Below, one piece after another: positions 1-11,388 of a DNA stretch of 64,000 bases. Every line of letters starts with the position of its first letter. Position 1 is the first letter of the stretch. The translations under genes and the position numbers were made by a program. Under the pieces are notes generated by a model that was given only the letters and a program-made list of their open reading frames with translations, had not been told where the DNA came from and did not search any database. This stretch comes from Aquatica leii (lineage: Eukaryota > Arthropoda > Insecta > Coleoptera > Lampyridae): contig CM069432.1 in assembly GCA_035610365.1 (NCBI GenBank), positions 108,395,529 to 108,459,528 on the forward strand, read 5' to 3'.

Positions 1-98
1 TCTGACTACATAGAAATACCAAAATAAGTTTTTTGTAATAACTTTTTTATCGACTCTATATGACGATTACCATCTCTTATGTAGTTGCATTGTTTCAG

Positions 99-178
99 GC
101 GCTACTTTAACAAAATCGGGAAGAAAGTATAAAAAACTGGATAAGGAGCGCCAAAGAACGCCGGGATTGAGAAGATAA
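99..178 (+). CDS. Possible terminal exon of an unidentified host gene
   Basis: A pyrimidine-rich stretch ending in TTTCAG at 93-98 is a plausible splice acceptor. It is followed by an open frame of about 25 codons ending at TAA (176-178). The encoded tail is strongly basic (many Lys and Arg), for example SGRKYKKLDKERQRTPGLRR. No family is recognised and the upstream exons would lie outside the window. Only the acceptor-like site and the composition of the frame support it. Confidence 0.25.
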
Positions 179-265
179 AAAAATGAAATAATCTCTAAAT
201 TTATTTTAGTTGAATATAATTAGGATTATTTAAAAATATAGTTTTATGTAATGATAATTTGTATT

Positions 266-1509
266 TTATTTGATAAAGCTATTTTTATAAACACCTTTAG
301 TTGTTCGTTTACCAACTAACATTACAGTTTCATCTTTCAGAAAGACACACTTGTCCGAGTTTGCTTTAAACACAAAACCTTTGTCCACTGTTTGGCTTAC
401 TGAAAACAAATTCCGTCCAACTTTTGGTAATACCAAACATTTCTTAAATGATTGTCGATCCACATATTATTTATTTTCATTTGCACATTTATTATGCCTT
501 GTCCATAGGCCTGGATTATGTCACTGTTTCCAACTCTTACTTCCTTCGGAAATTGGAATGCATCATAGGTTAAGAAGTAATCTTTTCGATTTGTCATGTG
601 TGCGGATGCACCTGTATCTGCAATCCATTCATCAACGTCTCCATCTGTGGTACAAACAAATGCTTCACCGGCGGATTTCCAGGTTTGTTTTGAACCTACC
701 ACCTCACACGAATCTTCTTTGTTGTCTTTACGTAGACAATCCTTCGCATTATGCCCTATTTTATGACACTTGAAGCATTTTCGTTTGCTTACGTTCTCAG
801 ATGAACACTTCTTTTTATAATCCTTCTTCTTACCCACTTTTGCTACCAAAGCTGTTGATTCACATTGCTTCTCTGGTAATCGCATTTCAATTAGACGAAG
901 CCTTTCTGTGAGTTTGTTTATCGTTCTTTCAGCTAAGGCCACAGACTCCCATACACTTTTGAACTCGAAGTATGCCTGTGGTAGTGTTGACATGATGCGG
1001 CTAATTAAAAGTAGATCTGGCAACTCTGTATCGACTAACCTCTTTAATTCGTCGTTGAGTTCACTGAAATTTCGTTGCAGTATTGCAATGTGCGCCGCTA
1101 TCCCTTCTGAAAAATCCTTCTCGCAGCTAAAGAAATTTTCCATCAATCTGTATACTCGCTGACCAGAGCTTTGCTCGTATATTGATAGCAACTTATTCCA
1201 TGTAGCATTTGCAGAATTACACGTCGTCGTTAAATCAACATTTGCGTTATTCATGCTACTGACAAGAATAAGTTGAGCTAAAGCATCCTTTTTTTTATAG
1301 CTTTTCAACTCCGCTGCATACACTGTTTTTGTTTCAACCGTGGCGTCATTTGATGGCGTTGTTGGTTCGTTGTTAACCAAAATAAATTCCAATACCTCGT
1401 GGTGGCACATCAGGAGTTCAATTTGCTTTTTCCATTTAGACCAGTTACTGGTTCCTTCTAGTTTTTCAATTTGCGTCTTGAAATCCATTTCTCTCGCAAA
1501 TTCTTGCAC
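266..1509 (-). pseudogene. Copia-like Gag / protease start, truncated and frameshifted
   Basis: Gag region of a Ty1/copia retrotransposon. The 370-codon frame (1509 to 397) opens with a typical copia Gag (about residues 10-220) and then has a CCHC zinc knuckle, CFKCHKIGHNAKDC, near residue 245. The aspartic protease active site DTGASAHMT lies near residue 305. Near 450-463 the frame shifts, and the next frame (463-266) carries the following segment, recognisable by NLFSVSQ, as seen after the protease in copia polyproteins. Integrase, reverse transcriptase and RNase H are absent, and no 3' LTR is seen to the left. The copy is therefore a 5' fragment and cannot encode a complete element. Its LTR and primer site lie directly upstream at 1584-1765. 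Confidence 0.9.
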
Positions 1510-1583
1510 GTGGTTCCTAACCTTTTTTAAAGTTCACGTTCACACAAAAAGCTACAATTATTCACAACACAGCAGTTAACAAA

Positions 1584-1601
1584 CGTTCTGGGCACATAAC
1601 C
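1584..1601 (-). other. Copia-type primer-binding site
   Basis: On the minus strand the 18 bases directly after the LTR end read GGTTATGTGCCCAGAACG. Drosophila copia has a very similar sequence at this place, where an internal fragment of initiator tRNA-Met primes reverse transcription. Its position right after a CA-ending LTR and just upstream of Gag supports the call. Confidence 0.75.
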
Positions 1602-1765
1602 TGTTGTAGATCAAACAACTACGTTGTGAACAACTATTTAATTTATTGAGTATAAAAGAAAAAGTTTATCAGTTAACTTACACAACCATACAACTCGATA
1701 GTATCTTACAGAAGAAGGATACTCAGGAAGTCAACTTAATTATATACCAACAACTGTTGGCAACA
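1602..1765 (-). repeat. 5' LTR of the copia-like element
   Basis: On the minus strand the segment starts TGTTGCCAACAG and ends TCTACAACA, so it has TG...CA termini. An AATAAA polyadenylation signal lies in its middle. At 164 bp it is short, though within the range seen for copia-group LTRs. The boundaries come from the TG/CA ends and the adjoining primer site. No second LTR is in the window, so the target duplication cannot be tested. Confidence 0.65.
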
Positions 1766-2624
1766 AAAATATTTTATTAACATTATCGTTAACAATTGCT
1801 AACTTTGTATTTTATATTATGAGCTCAAATTAGATTAGATAAATGTATATGTATTCATTATCAAGAAATATATGCCAGATGTACAGTGGACATTCCATAA
1901 CAACAATAATAATATATCTATAGCAAACATTTTATAGATATACAGGGGATATAGCCGATACAAATAGTTTTCAACAATAATAATCAATATTTATTTTACG
2001 ATTATTCATTATTTATGCTTACACTATGACATTATAACAAATTTAATAAATTTTTATGATCAATTAAGTGATGGGATTCATATCCATTTACTTTAGCCAG
2101 TGTATATCCATTGCATATCAGCAAGAATATGAATCTGCTATGGATGTTGTGGTAATCTAAAGGATATCCACTGTATGTTATATGTGTTGTATGGTAACGG
2201 TTGTGGGGAAAAACTAAAACTTTATTACTTGCTCTTCTACAAATAGTTAGTTTATGATTGATACTCTTTCCCATTGTTTCTCTATGGGATGAAATATTAG
2301 AGTAGTATACTATAAACTATAAAAATTTGTTTTTACAGCTGCTGATGAACAACCTGAATGCTTGTCAGTCTCTGTTACAGCTGGTTACTTTTATTTTTTT
2401 TAACAAATAATTCAACTAAACGTTCGTTTAATTATAATTTGCTTTTAGCCCCTCACACACCGTCCGATTTGCAGCACAAGTGATAAAACTCTTAATCCAT
2501 CTTCTAATTGTATGTTTAGAAGGTACTCTAATATATATTTGGCGTATAATTAAAGTTTTTATAGTTTACCAAAAAAAAGTGTTATACTTGTTGCTCACTT
2601 TGAAAGAGCTAAATAAAGAGATAT
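1766..2624. other. AT-rich non-coding stretch
   Basis: No gene supported. A short more GC-rich patch at about 2450-2500 resembles decayed coding sequence but has no recognisable family. The open frame at 2032-2274 has no protein-like features. Confidence 0.5.
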
Positions 2625-2787
2625 TGGTTTTTTAAACAATAAAACGATCGCAAAATGTCATACTGATGTGTATAGCATTCCTAAAGATATACCAGTTGAG
2701 TTACCCTTAAAGTCACTCGACTGTATAAATAAATTTGAAGCCTATCTCAATCACAAAGAAAAATTTAATTTAGTGGTAACATCCTAA
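2625..2787 (+). pseudogene. Coding fragment resembling a DUF4806-type domain
   Basis: An open frame runs from about 2625 to TAA at 2785-2787. It reads as ordinary protein, with ...DIPVELPLKSLDCINKFEAY and then LNHKEKFNLVV. The 'LPLKS...FE..L' pattern is like the start of DUF4806 domains, which are spread in insect genomes in single-copy and TE-linked genes. An upstream in-frame stop at about 2613 and an AG before 2617 mean that it is either an isolated exon or a broken remnant. Family assignment is from memory of the pattern only. Confidence 0.3.
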
Positions 2788-2855
2788 TTTTATCGTGTTT
2801 AAATTATTGTAGCTAGACGTCTTTCAAGATCTCGTGAACTGTGGCGCTGTAGTCT

Positions 2856-3148
2856 GTAAATGTCAAAATATTGTTATAATCCGTCTTACAAACATTCGTC
2901 GGTACAGTTTTCTAACCTATCTCTGCTTTTATCGTTGTATTTGTTGTCTTTATGTATTATTATAAATAAATTAATTTTTATTTAATAAATAAATATCTGA
3001 AAATTTTTAATTTTTATTCACGTGAGTGCCTTTTAAATAGACTAACGCTTTTGGAATTCAGATAGATTTGTCAAATTTTTGACTTTTAGTATCTTAATTC
3101 CGATTTTCGACTCAAGGTCACAGTTCACGACATAATGAAATGCCTCTA
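2856..3148 (+). repeat. Dispersed direct repeat, copy 1
   Basis: Starts near TGTCAAAATATTGTTATAAT and ends near ATAATGAAATGCCTCTA. A second copy in the same orientation, with scattered differences, lies at 32426-32723. No terminal repeats or coding sequence were found, so the element type is unknown. Confidence 0.7.
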
Positions 3149-3454
3149 ACTACTTTTAGACAATATTTTTATCTTCATTGGGAGGTAATGGAATAACAGG
3201 AAAGACCAACCGAATATTAAGACATCTTTTTTGTGACAAAGTTTCCACAAAAGCTAGTTATTATAGTAAAATAGCAAACAAGAAACCATTAACTCAACTA
3301 GCAAATATAAGAAGATTATAAGGTAGAATGTTGCACAAAAAAATCTATTGAAGACACCATCAAAATATGGTTCAAACATGCACCATCATCATGCTGCACG
3401 CAAATCATAAATCAATGTATGTTACATATTATCTAAGTTTCGTTTTTTTTACTT

Positions 3455-4115
3455 TCCTATAAGGAAAGTATAGCGATCGCAATTTTTTTAAAGAATGTTA
3501 CGTTTCAAGGTCTCCTGAATCAGAAAAACGTATTTTTGACAAAAAAATTTTTGGGTGTCTGTGTGTAACGTTGTACCCACGATAACTCTCGAACCAAAAG
3601 TCCTAGTAACTTGAAATTTCGTATAGACCTGGCTTTTCATATTCTCTCAGTTCTATCAAAAGATGGGTCTGATAAAAAAACCGGAAGTAGGTGTATCCGC
3701 CATTTTTAACAGTTTTTCTTATATAATTTTGTACGAATGTAAATTATTCGAATTATTTTTACAGTTTCTTATAAAGATCATTCTTCCTAACAATTTATTC
3801 AAATACATTTTTTTCTAACATTAACAGTTAATTAGATATTTAATTTATAATTTAAAGTTATTTCCATTATATAATCTAGGTTCGAATCCTGCCTGCGACG
3901 ATTTTTTTTTAGAAAAAATAAATAGCCGGTTGCACAAAAATCTGGTTAATTGGCGATTTACTAATCGTTTTTGATACAAACATATCACTTCAAAGTGGTT
4001 TTATGACAACATAACCTTATAAAAATACATTTCTTCATCATTCCTTATAGCAAAGAGCATATAATTGCTCTTTGCTTATAGGAAAGTCGTGTGGTGGCCA
4101 CACCAGTTTTTTTTT
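3455..4115. mobile_element. Composite repeat with hairpin and Harbinger-type terminus
   Basis: Contains a small palindrome (CTTTCCTATAAGGAAAG, 3463-3479) at the left. A tRNA-like 3' half with box-B sequence GGTTCGAATCC lies at about 3880-3890. A segment starting AGCCGGTTGCACAAAA at 3924 matches the left end of the Harbinger element near 29597. A hairpin at 4041-4084 (arms around GCAAAGAGCA) is followed by AGGAAAGTCGTGTGGTGG. That last motif recurs at about 11262 and, inverted, at about 28268. Several TEs are probably nested here. Confidence 0.45.
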
Positions 4116-5303
4116 TATTTACATTTAGATTCTGCTTTATCAGTAGGTACTTAAATATTTTACTTCTTCTAGTTCTTTTTATAATTATCCAATAGAATCT
4201 TCATTATTAGAAATTTTCATAGTAAATAATTTATCTACAGAATATTGTACTTGGTCAATAAGAATTATAAAATGCTAAGTGTGCTGTTTAGAACTACAAA
4301 TAATTTAAAAATATCCTTTAATTCATGCATCATAAATTCTGTATTGTATCTTTTTGTGTTAACAATAAATGTAAATACTTTTATTTTTTGTTTCCTAATT
4401 CTTATTTATTATTGGTGCTAATTTAAAAAAATTATCAATCTAAAAAAAAATTAAAGTAGTACTAAATATTAATAGTTATTTACATAAATCTGTGACTTGA
4501 CATTGTATCTAATTTTGATTTTATGTTAGGTCATACGTCTGACGTCAAAATTGCATTAAAAAATGACGTAATATGTCTTTGTCAGATTTTCGTTATTTAG
4601 ACGTGATTATGACCTGAATAATGACGGCAGTTAGACGTAAAAATTCACTAAATAAAGACGTCATTTAGACGCGAGCATGTTAGCTGGGAATACTTCGATT
4701 AGCCTTACATTATTTAATATTTAAGACCACAACAATAATAAACTTATGACGACAAGTTTGTTTCTCCAACGACGCGATATTGAATTCGATTTGACAGTTC
4801 CTTGGAATGCCTAATTATGGCGTAGGTTATGCCATGGTCATGTGTAGTTGTAGAAAAATATAGTTAGCATTTACCAAGCGTCCGGTACAAAGGACGTCCA
4901 GTGGACATAAATATTTTGTGCAATGTACGTTTTGCACAAAACGTTTCATGGACATCCGTTAAAGGTCCATGGACGTTCAGACCTTTATTGGACTCAAACT
5001 GGACGTCCTACGGACCTTGTGTGCTATTAAGGGTATCGTAGTGAAATAATAAAAAGAACCGTTGCAATTCGTTACTAGAACCATTACTCATTTTTACACA
5101 AAAATTCTTAGTCCCATAGTATTACACTTATTAAAACATGCTCAAATACAACATAACATGATTAAGTTGGAAAGAGTTTTTTTGTGAAGATTAGAAGTAA
5201 GCAACAAATTTACGGTTCCACAAACATCTATTTGACAAATTGACCGTTTCAATGGTGTTTTCAACTACTTTTTTATTTTTTAGTCTAGCTGTAAAGTCTT
5301 TTC
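4116..5303. other. Intergenic stretch with GACGTC-rich patches
   Basis: No coding sequence supported. Two clusters, 4530-4685 and 4870-5030, hold repeated GACGT-type motifs (full GACGTC palindromes near 4541, 4660, 4892 and 5003). The rest is AT-rich. Confidence 0.5.
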
Positions 5304-5596
5304 TTATTTTTTTTCTACGCTGACGTTTTTTTCAAAGACTGATAATGCATCATTACCATCTGCTTTAAAAGAATGATTACTTATTTTTGCATTATTATGT
5401 TTTTGTTTTGAGTCAAACGACGATTCACCAACAAACGCTCGTTTTACAGGCAGCATAAAATCAAATTTAAAAACAAAAGCTGTAGGGCTACCAGCATTCT
5501 CTATACGGGATGCAAATAATTGTTTCAGCTTTTGATGATCCGGACTTGCATCAAATTTAAGAGTTGTAACGTAGTCCATATAGTCGACTAATTCAT

Positions 5597-5860
5597 CTAA
5601 AAAAACTATAATAATTATTTTTTTAATTATAGAAAGTGATCAATTTCAATACTCCTGTTGTAGCATGATTGATAACTCTCAGTTAGTAGTATATATTCAT
5701 GTTTTGTTATTTGTTAATACTTTTGAAATTTCATTTTACGATATAATCAAAAATTTCCTACTAGTAAATTAGATAAAAATAACAAATTTTTACTAATAAT
5801 TATCAAACTTTTAGTCACGTGGTTAATGGTTGAGATTTATTACTCTGTATATATCCTCAC
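5597..5860 (-). other. Intron in the VRK-like copy (264 bp)
   Basis: Donor GTGAGG after ...AAACCACCTG and acceptor TTTTTTTAG. Joining the flanks gives KPP-DELVDYMDYV, which matches the family spacing in this region. The apparent open frame through the donor (ending INLNH) does not. Confidence 0.7.
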
Positions 5861-6040
5861 CAGGTGGTTTGTCGTTTCCAAAACAAGCATAAAAAAAGCC
5901 TCTTAAGCTCTTCAGATATCTGTCTTTACTTTTTTGTACACATTCATAATTAGACAAATCTTTTTCCCATGGAAGCTTATAACCCAACCAATGGATCAGA
6001 TTATATCCTAACGATTCTAAATCTCCACGTCTTGACAATA

Positions 6041-6088
6041 CTATATGAATAACACGTATAAACACTATAAGTTGCCAGTATAACTTAC
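6041..6088 (-). other. Intron in the VRK-like copy (48 bp)
   Basis: Consensus donor GTAAGT and acceptor ATATAG. Removal joins DGHLG to ILSRRGDLE, restoring the activation-segment spacing of VRKs. It lacks in-frame stops, so it could be mistaken for coding sequence. Confidence 0.75.
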
Positions 6089-6555
6089 TTCCTAAATGTC
6101 CGTCTCGGCTAATAAATTCCATGGTTCCATTATTCGCATTTCTACGGTTAGCAACTTCTGATGAACTATATGGTTCAGATAAACCAAAATCCACTAAATA
6201 TACTTGTTTTCGGGCTTCGGTGTTTTTTCCTAATAAAATGTTTGATCCCTTAATAGCCCAATGAATGTATCCATTACTATGAACATATTCTAGTGTTGTG
6301 TGTGAAGGTATAATAACAGTTTTACTAAGAAAAGTTTTACAATTTGTACCGCTAATTGAAAAACAGTTTCATAAGAAAATTTACAGTTATTCTCATTGAA
6401 TATTTTTTCAATATCACATCCTAATTTGTCCATAACAATAAATCTATAATTTCTATCTTCGTAAATAAAAACTCCCGAACTTGTAAGTAAGGATATACCT
6501 AATGTTGTTAATTTCTTTTTCTCTTTATAAGCTTGAACTATAAAATATTCTTGAA

Positions 6556-6585
6556 CTTGATAAATAAATTATTTTAAATGCATAC
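6556..6585 (-). other. Putative 30-bp intron in the VRK-like copy
   Basis: Donor GTATGC and acceptor ATCAAG, only 30 bp apart. Removal gives ...GTQEK-IQEYFIVQAYKEKKKL, collinear with VRK1-type kinases. The length is below normal insect introns, so it may instead be an indel in a dead copy. Confidence 0.5.
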
Positions 6586-6982
6586 TTTTTTCTTGTGTTC
6601 CAAATCGGCAGTAAAACTGCAATTCATAGTGCAATGGCGAATTTTCACTAAGTATATTCCTTAAAATATTTAAATTACGACCAGAATAAGATTTTGCATA
6701 TAAAATTACAATTTTCATCACGTAGGGAAATTCATCTTCATCAGATGCTGCATATTTTTGGGTTAAATATATTGTACCACATCCGCCCTTATTTATGAGA
6801 GGACCTAGTTTCCATTTAGATTTGCGAATATCTTCGACTATTAATCCAGGTGGTAGAGGTTGGGGCGGTTGATACGTTTTTACAGTACGAGTACATGGTT
6901 TCTTTGCTTTTTTCGGCATTCTAAAAGTATACGATGAAACACAATATTTTAATAAACAACTATTATTTGCCGTTAGTAACAC

Positions 6983-8394
6983 TAGACTAACTTAACTTGA
7001 TTTATACAGCGTGTCCCAGGATCGATGTTACAAGAGGTGCGCGGATCTAAAAATAGTTGAATTTTAATTTGCCCTTTTGTAATTAAGTCCTGCTTGGTTT
7101 GAGACTAATTTTTAGTGTACTTTTTTTTGTAAAATCGCGTTGTCCTTGACAGTTGAGCAAGAACTATTTTCGTTTCAGGTAAAATACCTGTGGCGCCATC
7201 TACACCACTTATTATAAATTATATACTATGCGCAAGTCAAATAGACGTAGCGGAATTAGCAACAAGCTTTTTCCGCCACTCGCGCGTTGGCATCGAAGGT
7301 TATCGTAACGTACATATGTAAGTGCTGAGTCGTTATTAAACAAGTTATTAATTAGGTGTAAATCTATTAATTTGAACAACCGAACCCCATATACCTTTCA
7401 CGTTTACAGTAGGTTAAAATGTTACTAAAAAAAAGTTATTCAGGCTGACAAATAATGGCCTTATACCAACTTTCGGGAAGGTTTACCTACTTTGTTTATT
7501 GTAAATGAAATGCATGTAAATTATATTATAAATAATAATCTTAATAATAAATAATATATTATCTTGCATAAGATATCAATTCTCTAAAAATACATTTTAA
7601 GCATTAGTTACATTTAAAATTTGAAATAAATACCAATCTAGCGTACCGTACTTATTGTTATTCACAAATCAGTAAGATTAAATGTTTATTACTTTATTTA
7701 ACTATACAGGTAATAAAACTACAATGCTTTATTTGCTTCAAACTTCTAATGAGAAACACTATACTATTAGAATGTGAATAGATGCGATCTTAAGCGGTCA
7801 TTTTGGTTGAAGGCGATTGTACATGTAAATTATCAATACGACTAGTTAAATGTTTTTATCTTACTGCATATAGATTCCAATGATACCCTATAAAATACAA
7901 TACAAGCATACAGGTTTTTTATTAGTTTTAATGTGAATTTTATATTAAATTTTCGATAGGGTGTAACTAACACAACGCAAACAAATTTACTAAAATATAC
8001 AAAAACGTTAGTGATTTCATTTAGAGACAACTAAATTTTACGATTTGCTTCCCTTATTGTAGAATCCTCAGGAATATTCTGTTTAGTATACTTTTCTAAA
8101 AACTTAGAGAATACGTCGATCTTTAATTTTGCTAACGGTATGTAGGCACGTTTTCGACAACGTCGTAATTAAATTTTGTGTTTTGGTTTGTCTTTTTCGA
8201 TTTTATTATTGACGACAGATACCCGTAGTGTCTTATCTTTTTAAATCTTAGATAATGTTAAGGCAAATAACAGTAACTGCTAACTAATTGACGAACTTTA
8301 TAGTAATTCAATTCACTGTAATCAATTCTCGCGATTCGTTTAGAAATCTAGACAATAATTGCAAAATAAATAGTATTTTTCTGTAAAGACGTTT
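6983..8394. other. AT-rich intergenic stretch
   Basis: No coding sequence supported. TACAGCGTGTCCCAGGATCG at 7005-7024 looks like a mariner-type terminus without a visible partner. A short G+C-richer patch at 7230-7340 has no identified function. Confidence 0.45.
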
Positions 8395-9240
8395 TCAAAA
8401 GAAAGTGATGTTTTTTTGGTGTCGGCCGGTTTGCGCTCTTACCTGAAATGGTCCAGCTTGCGCTCTGTGATATTTATTAACGTACCCTATAATCTCCTTT
8501 TTTATACTTATTCCAGCTTCTGAATATAAGCTAACGTATCTTAAATATAATTGAAGGTTTTCTGTATTTTTATATTTGTTCACGGCTTTTGATATTCTTT
8601 CATTCAGATCCAGATTAATACATGTCTTTTTGTAAATGTAAAACGGTTCGGTCATTTCTTTAGAAATGTTTTTGTTGTTTAATCACTGATTAACAAAGTA
8701 ACCATAGAACTCTGTCATTTTTTTCTGAAATTGGAGAGGTTTCTTAGATGTACAACCATCCATCATCGATATCTTCGATAGGCAGATCTTCATTCTTCGT
8801 ATATACAGAAACAAGTCTAATAGTTTGTCTATTTCTCTATATACAATGATCAAAGCGTGGAAATTGCATTGAGAAATTTGAGCTTTTAGAAAATTATGTT
8901 TTATTGCACTAATTTTACGATCCTAATTCGGGATTTTCTAAAACTAATTGTGTTTGTCTTATCTGGTGTACTACTAATATCGATAGTATATATTTGACTG
9001 AATTACTTACTATAGCTTTTGAATGACCCATCTATAAATACGGTGCCTTTGTTATGAGCTAAAATCTTCCTAGCATTGTTACTTCTTACCAAGATTCCGT
9101 CTCCCAAAGGAGTGTTCTTATCAATAAATAGAAATTTCGTTTCGTCTTTCATAGTTATAACTTGTTTTGGACATTTTAAGAGAGCGTAAGTCGGTCGATC
9201 AGAGATTATGGGGTAGGTTAATAAAAATCGCAGAGCGCAA
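8395..9240 (-). pseudogene. MULE-type transposase remnant
   Basis: Minus-strand pieces resemble a Mutator-like transposase of the FLYWCH-associated kind. From 9225 to about 9010 an open frame reads YPIISDRPTYALLKCPKQ, then FLFIDKNTPLGDGILVRSNN and GTVFIDGSFKSYS. The last matches the 'WFMDGTFK' start of the MULE catalytic core. It ends at a GTAAGT donor-like site near 9008. At the left, ICINLDLNERISKAVNKYKN (frame ending 8395) resembles the C-terminal tail of such proteins. The catalytic middle is largely missing, so this is a deleted copy. It sits between the short inverted ends listed at 8418 and 9225. Confidence 0.5.
8418..8465 (+). repeat. Left inverted end of MULE-like mini-element
   Basis: CCGGTTTGCGCTCTTACCTG followed by AAATGGTCCAGCTTGCGCTC. 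Its inverted partner is at about 9225-9277, with roughly one mismatch in six. The pair brackets the transposase remnant. Confidence 0.55.
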
Positions 9241-9277
9241 GCTGGTCGATTTCAAGTGGGAGCGCAAATCGGTCGTA
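9225..9277 (-). repeat. Right inverted end of MULE-like mini-element
   Basis: Reverse complement reads CGACCGATTTGCGCTCCCAC, then TTGAAATCGACCAGCTTGCG, matching 8418-8465. No convincing 8-10 bp target duplication was found outside the ends. Confidence 0.55.
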
Positions 9278-11240
9278 TTCGTCATGATTACTAACAATAA
9301 AACTTTGGATAATAACCTTATTATATTATTCTAATTGCAATGCAGTTATAAATTATGTAAACATATATTAAAAGCGTATTAATATAGTAAAATATTCAAT
9401 TGTTTTAAAAAATATGCATTTATGAGAGAAAATGTTTAAAATATGCAAACGATTGTAACGAAATAAGACCCAATAGTGTATAGAATCAGATTTATAAAAA
9501 AACCTAAAATAGCTTGATTCCAAGTTGAAAATTAGTTTATAGCTCCATTAATTTTAAAAAATAATCTATCTAAATCAAAAATTGACTAATTTTCTTGTTA
9601 TAACGATTACTTTGGTAATCAACTTTTCGTTATTTATATAAATATATGTACTACATGAAGAAACTAAACTATATTGAAGAAACAGATAAAACAAATTTTT
9701 TATAGATGATCATTAAACTGTAAAGACTAGCATCATTATGTTTTTGTTAATGAATTTGATCGTTTCATTTATGCGGTTTTTATAATTAACTATCGAATAA
9801 TATTTAGATTTCCTGTGGTATATATAGATAATTTATACCATAATTCAATATCTTATCAGTAAATAATTGCAAAAATATAGTAGGTAGTATGAAGTGTAGA
9901 TAAGAAGTTATACTTGAAATGAAAACACGATTATAAATATTACACAACCATTATAAATTGGAATTTTGCAATACTTATATTATTCTTGAAAAATGTATTC
10001 AGATTTAAACCGTCAGAACGTAACGCAAATTTGAGATAAACTATAAGTACTGTTTTAAATATAAACATTTTTAGGAATATCCAATTTGTGAAATATAAAA
10101 TATTAGCAATGGTATTAACAGTATTAACTTGATATATTTAGAAAGTCAAATGAACTATTATGTAAAAGACTTACTTACAGGTCATTGTTATAGAAAATTT
10201 GAAAGATTTTTTAGAAAAGTAAACTTATTATCTAATGTATTATTACGTAATTATTAGATACTATGTCAATAAGTTCTGTAAGTAAACAATGTTGATGTAT
10301 TGATTGTTCAAATTCATAACAAGTTTAATAAAATATTGGATTCCCTAACAATCATAATTGTTTTGTTTTTTATTTTTAATAAATTAATCAATTACGGTTG
10401 TTGGATAGCGCACAATTGGTTCAAGCATAACCAATGCATAATAAAATATTGAAAGTTTAATTAGAGAAAAAGGTTTCTATCATCTAGTTTTAAGGGTAAA
10501 TTTAGGCTGGTGGTCAATCATACAAGAGGGTCATTTAAAAAAAAACGAAATTATCGCAAAAAGTCTAAAAAAACATTCTAACAGTAAGGCGATTTATATC
10601 TATTTTTACAATTACCAAAATGATCAATAACAAGCTCATTAAAATTTACAATGTTTTTAATCGAAGATTTATCAATGCTTTTGCTTTTTATTACTAAAAT
10701 TAATTTCGTTGCATTCAAACAAATTTCAATTTTTATTAAGTTCATTTTTATGTTTGTCTATTTGTTTTAGTGCATTTAAATGGTTTGTTAAACAATCTTA
10801 ACACGTTTAAATTGTTAAGTCAAAACGTATTCACTGATGCAATACATTTTGCTCAAAATTTCTAACAATTATATTAAAAACTTTAATTTAAACTGAGAAA
10901 AAAAGTATATGAACAAACATTTTAATTCATGTAACACTTTTTATATAACAAACAAAAAATAAGAATCATTTAAATTGTAGAATTAAAATACATGTCGAAT
11001 TAAAATGCTACATGAATTAATGTTTGTTAATAATTTTAATTCTTCAATTTTAAATCAAAAATTAATTTTACCAACAAACATATTAATTCTGAATTAAAAT
11101 GTTTGTTGATAATTGTAATTCTTAAATTTTCTTTAATTTTTAATTATATTATTATTTTAAATTAACGACGATTAATTTTTATCAGTGAAGAGACATAATT
11201 AAACGTGTTAATTGTTTTTATTAAAGTCATAATTGATTTA
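9278..11240. other. AT-rich non-coding stretch with a fold-back
   Basis: No gene supported. Between 10910 and 11125 the motif ACAAACATTTTAATTCATG recurs in both orientations (about 10912-10932 inverted at about 11008-11028, and again near 11090). This forms an imperfect hairpin or tandem structure. Confidence 0.5.
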
Positions 11241-11254
11241 TTATTTCTTCATCA

Positions 11255-11285
11255 TTCCTTGTAGGAAAGTCGTGTGGTGACTACA
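11255..11285 (+). repeat. Short dispersed motif next to microsatellite
   Basis: CATTCCTTGTAGGAAAGTCG then TGTGGTGACTACAC. It is related to the right edge of the composite repeat near 4085 and, inverted, to 28268-28312. Confidence 0.5.
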
Positions 11286-11318
11286 CTGTAACGAAACGGC
11301 AGAGGTGGCCGTAATTGT

Positions 11319-11328
<10 letters not shown>

Positions 11329-11387
<59 letters not shown>
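11329..11387. repeat. (AT)n microsatellite
   Basis: Uninterrupted AT dinucleotides for about 59 bp. They are followed by a segment with repeated GACACCC-type motifs (11410-11590) that is loosely similar, inverted, to the GGGTGCCAC motifs beside the second AT microsatellite at 21067. Confidence 0.95.

Positions 11388-11388
<1 letters not shown>

Larger units (their letters stand above)
5304..6919 (-). pseudogene. VRK-family protein kinase copy, probably inactive
   Basis: Collinear with vaccinia-related kinases. It starts MPKKAKK at 6919 and has a glycine loop (INKGGCGTIYL), the lysine segment VMKI, HYELQFYCR and NYRFIVMDKLG. Then come LEYVHSNGYIHWAIKGSN, VDFGLS, GTMEFIS, SRRGDLESLGY and LPWEKDL. 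Family members have HGDIK in the catalytic loop; here it is HWAIK, so the catalytic Asp is Ala (codon GCT at about 6258). Introns restore the family alignment: 6556-6585 (30 bp, GTATGC...AG), 6041-6088 (48 bp, GTAAGT...AG) and 5597-5860 (264 bp, GTGAGG...AG). An unexplained in-frame insertion follows VMKI. A frame change near 6315-6345 before LEYVH has no phase-compatible intron. A later ATG upstream in the frame (6982) is less likely, since the family starts near MP. It is a decayed or pseudokinase paralogue, transcription unknown. Confidence 0.75.

Noticed and set aside
351..773. Plus-strand frame of 140 codons opposite copia Gag
   Set aside because: Shadow of the real minus-strand Gag frame; same for 908-1162 and 1340-1579.
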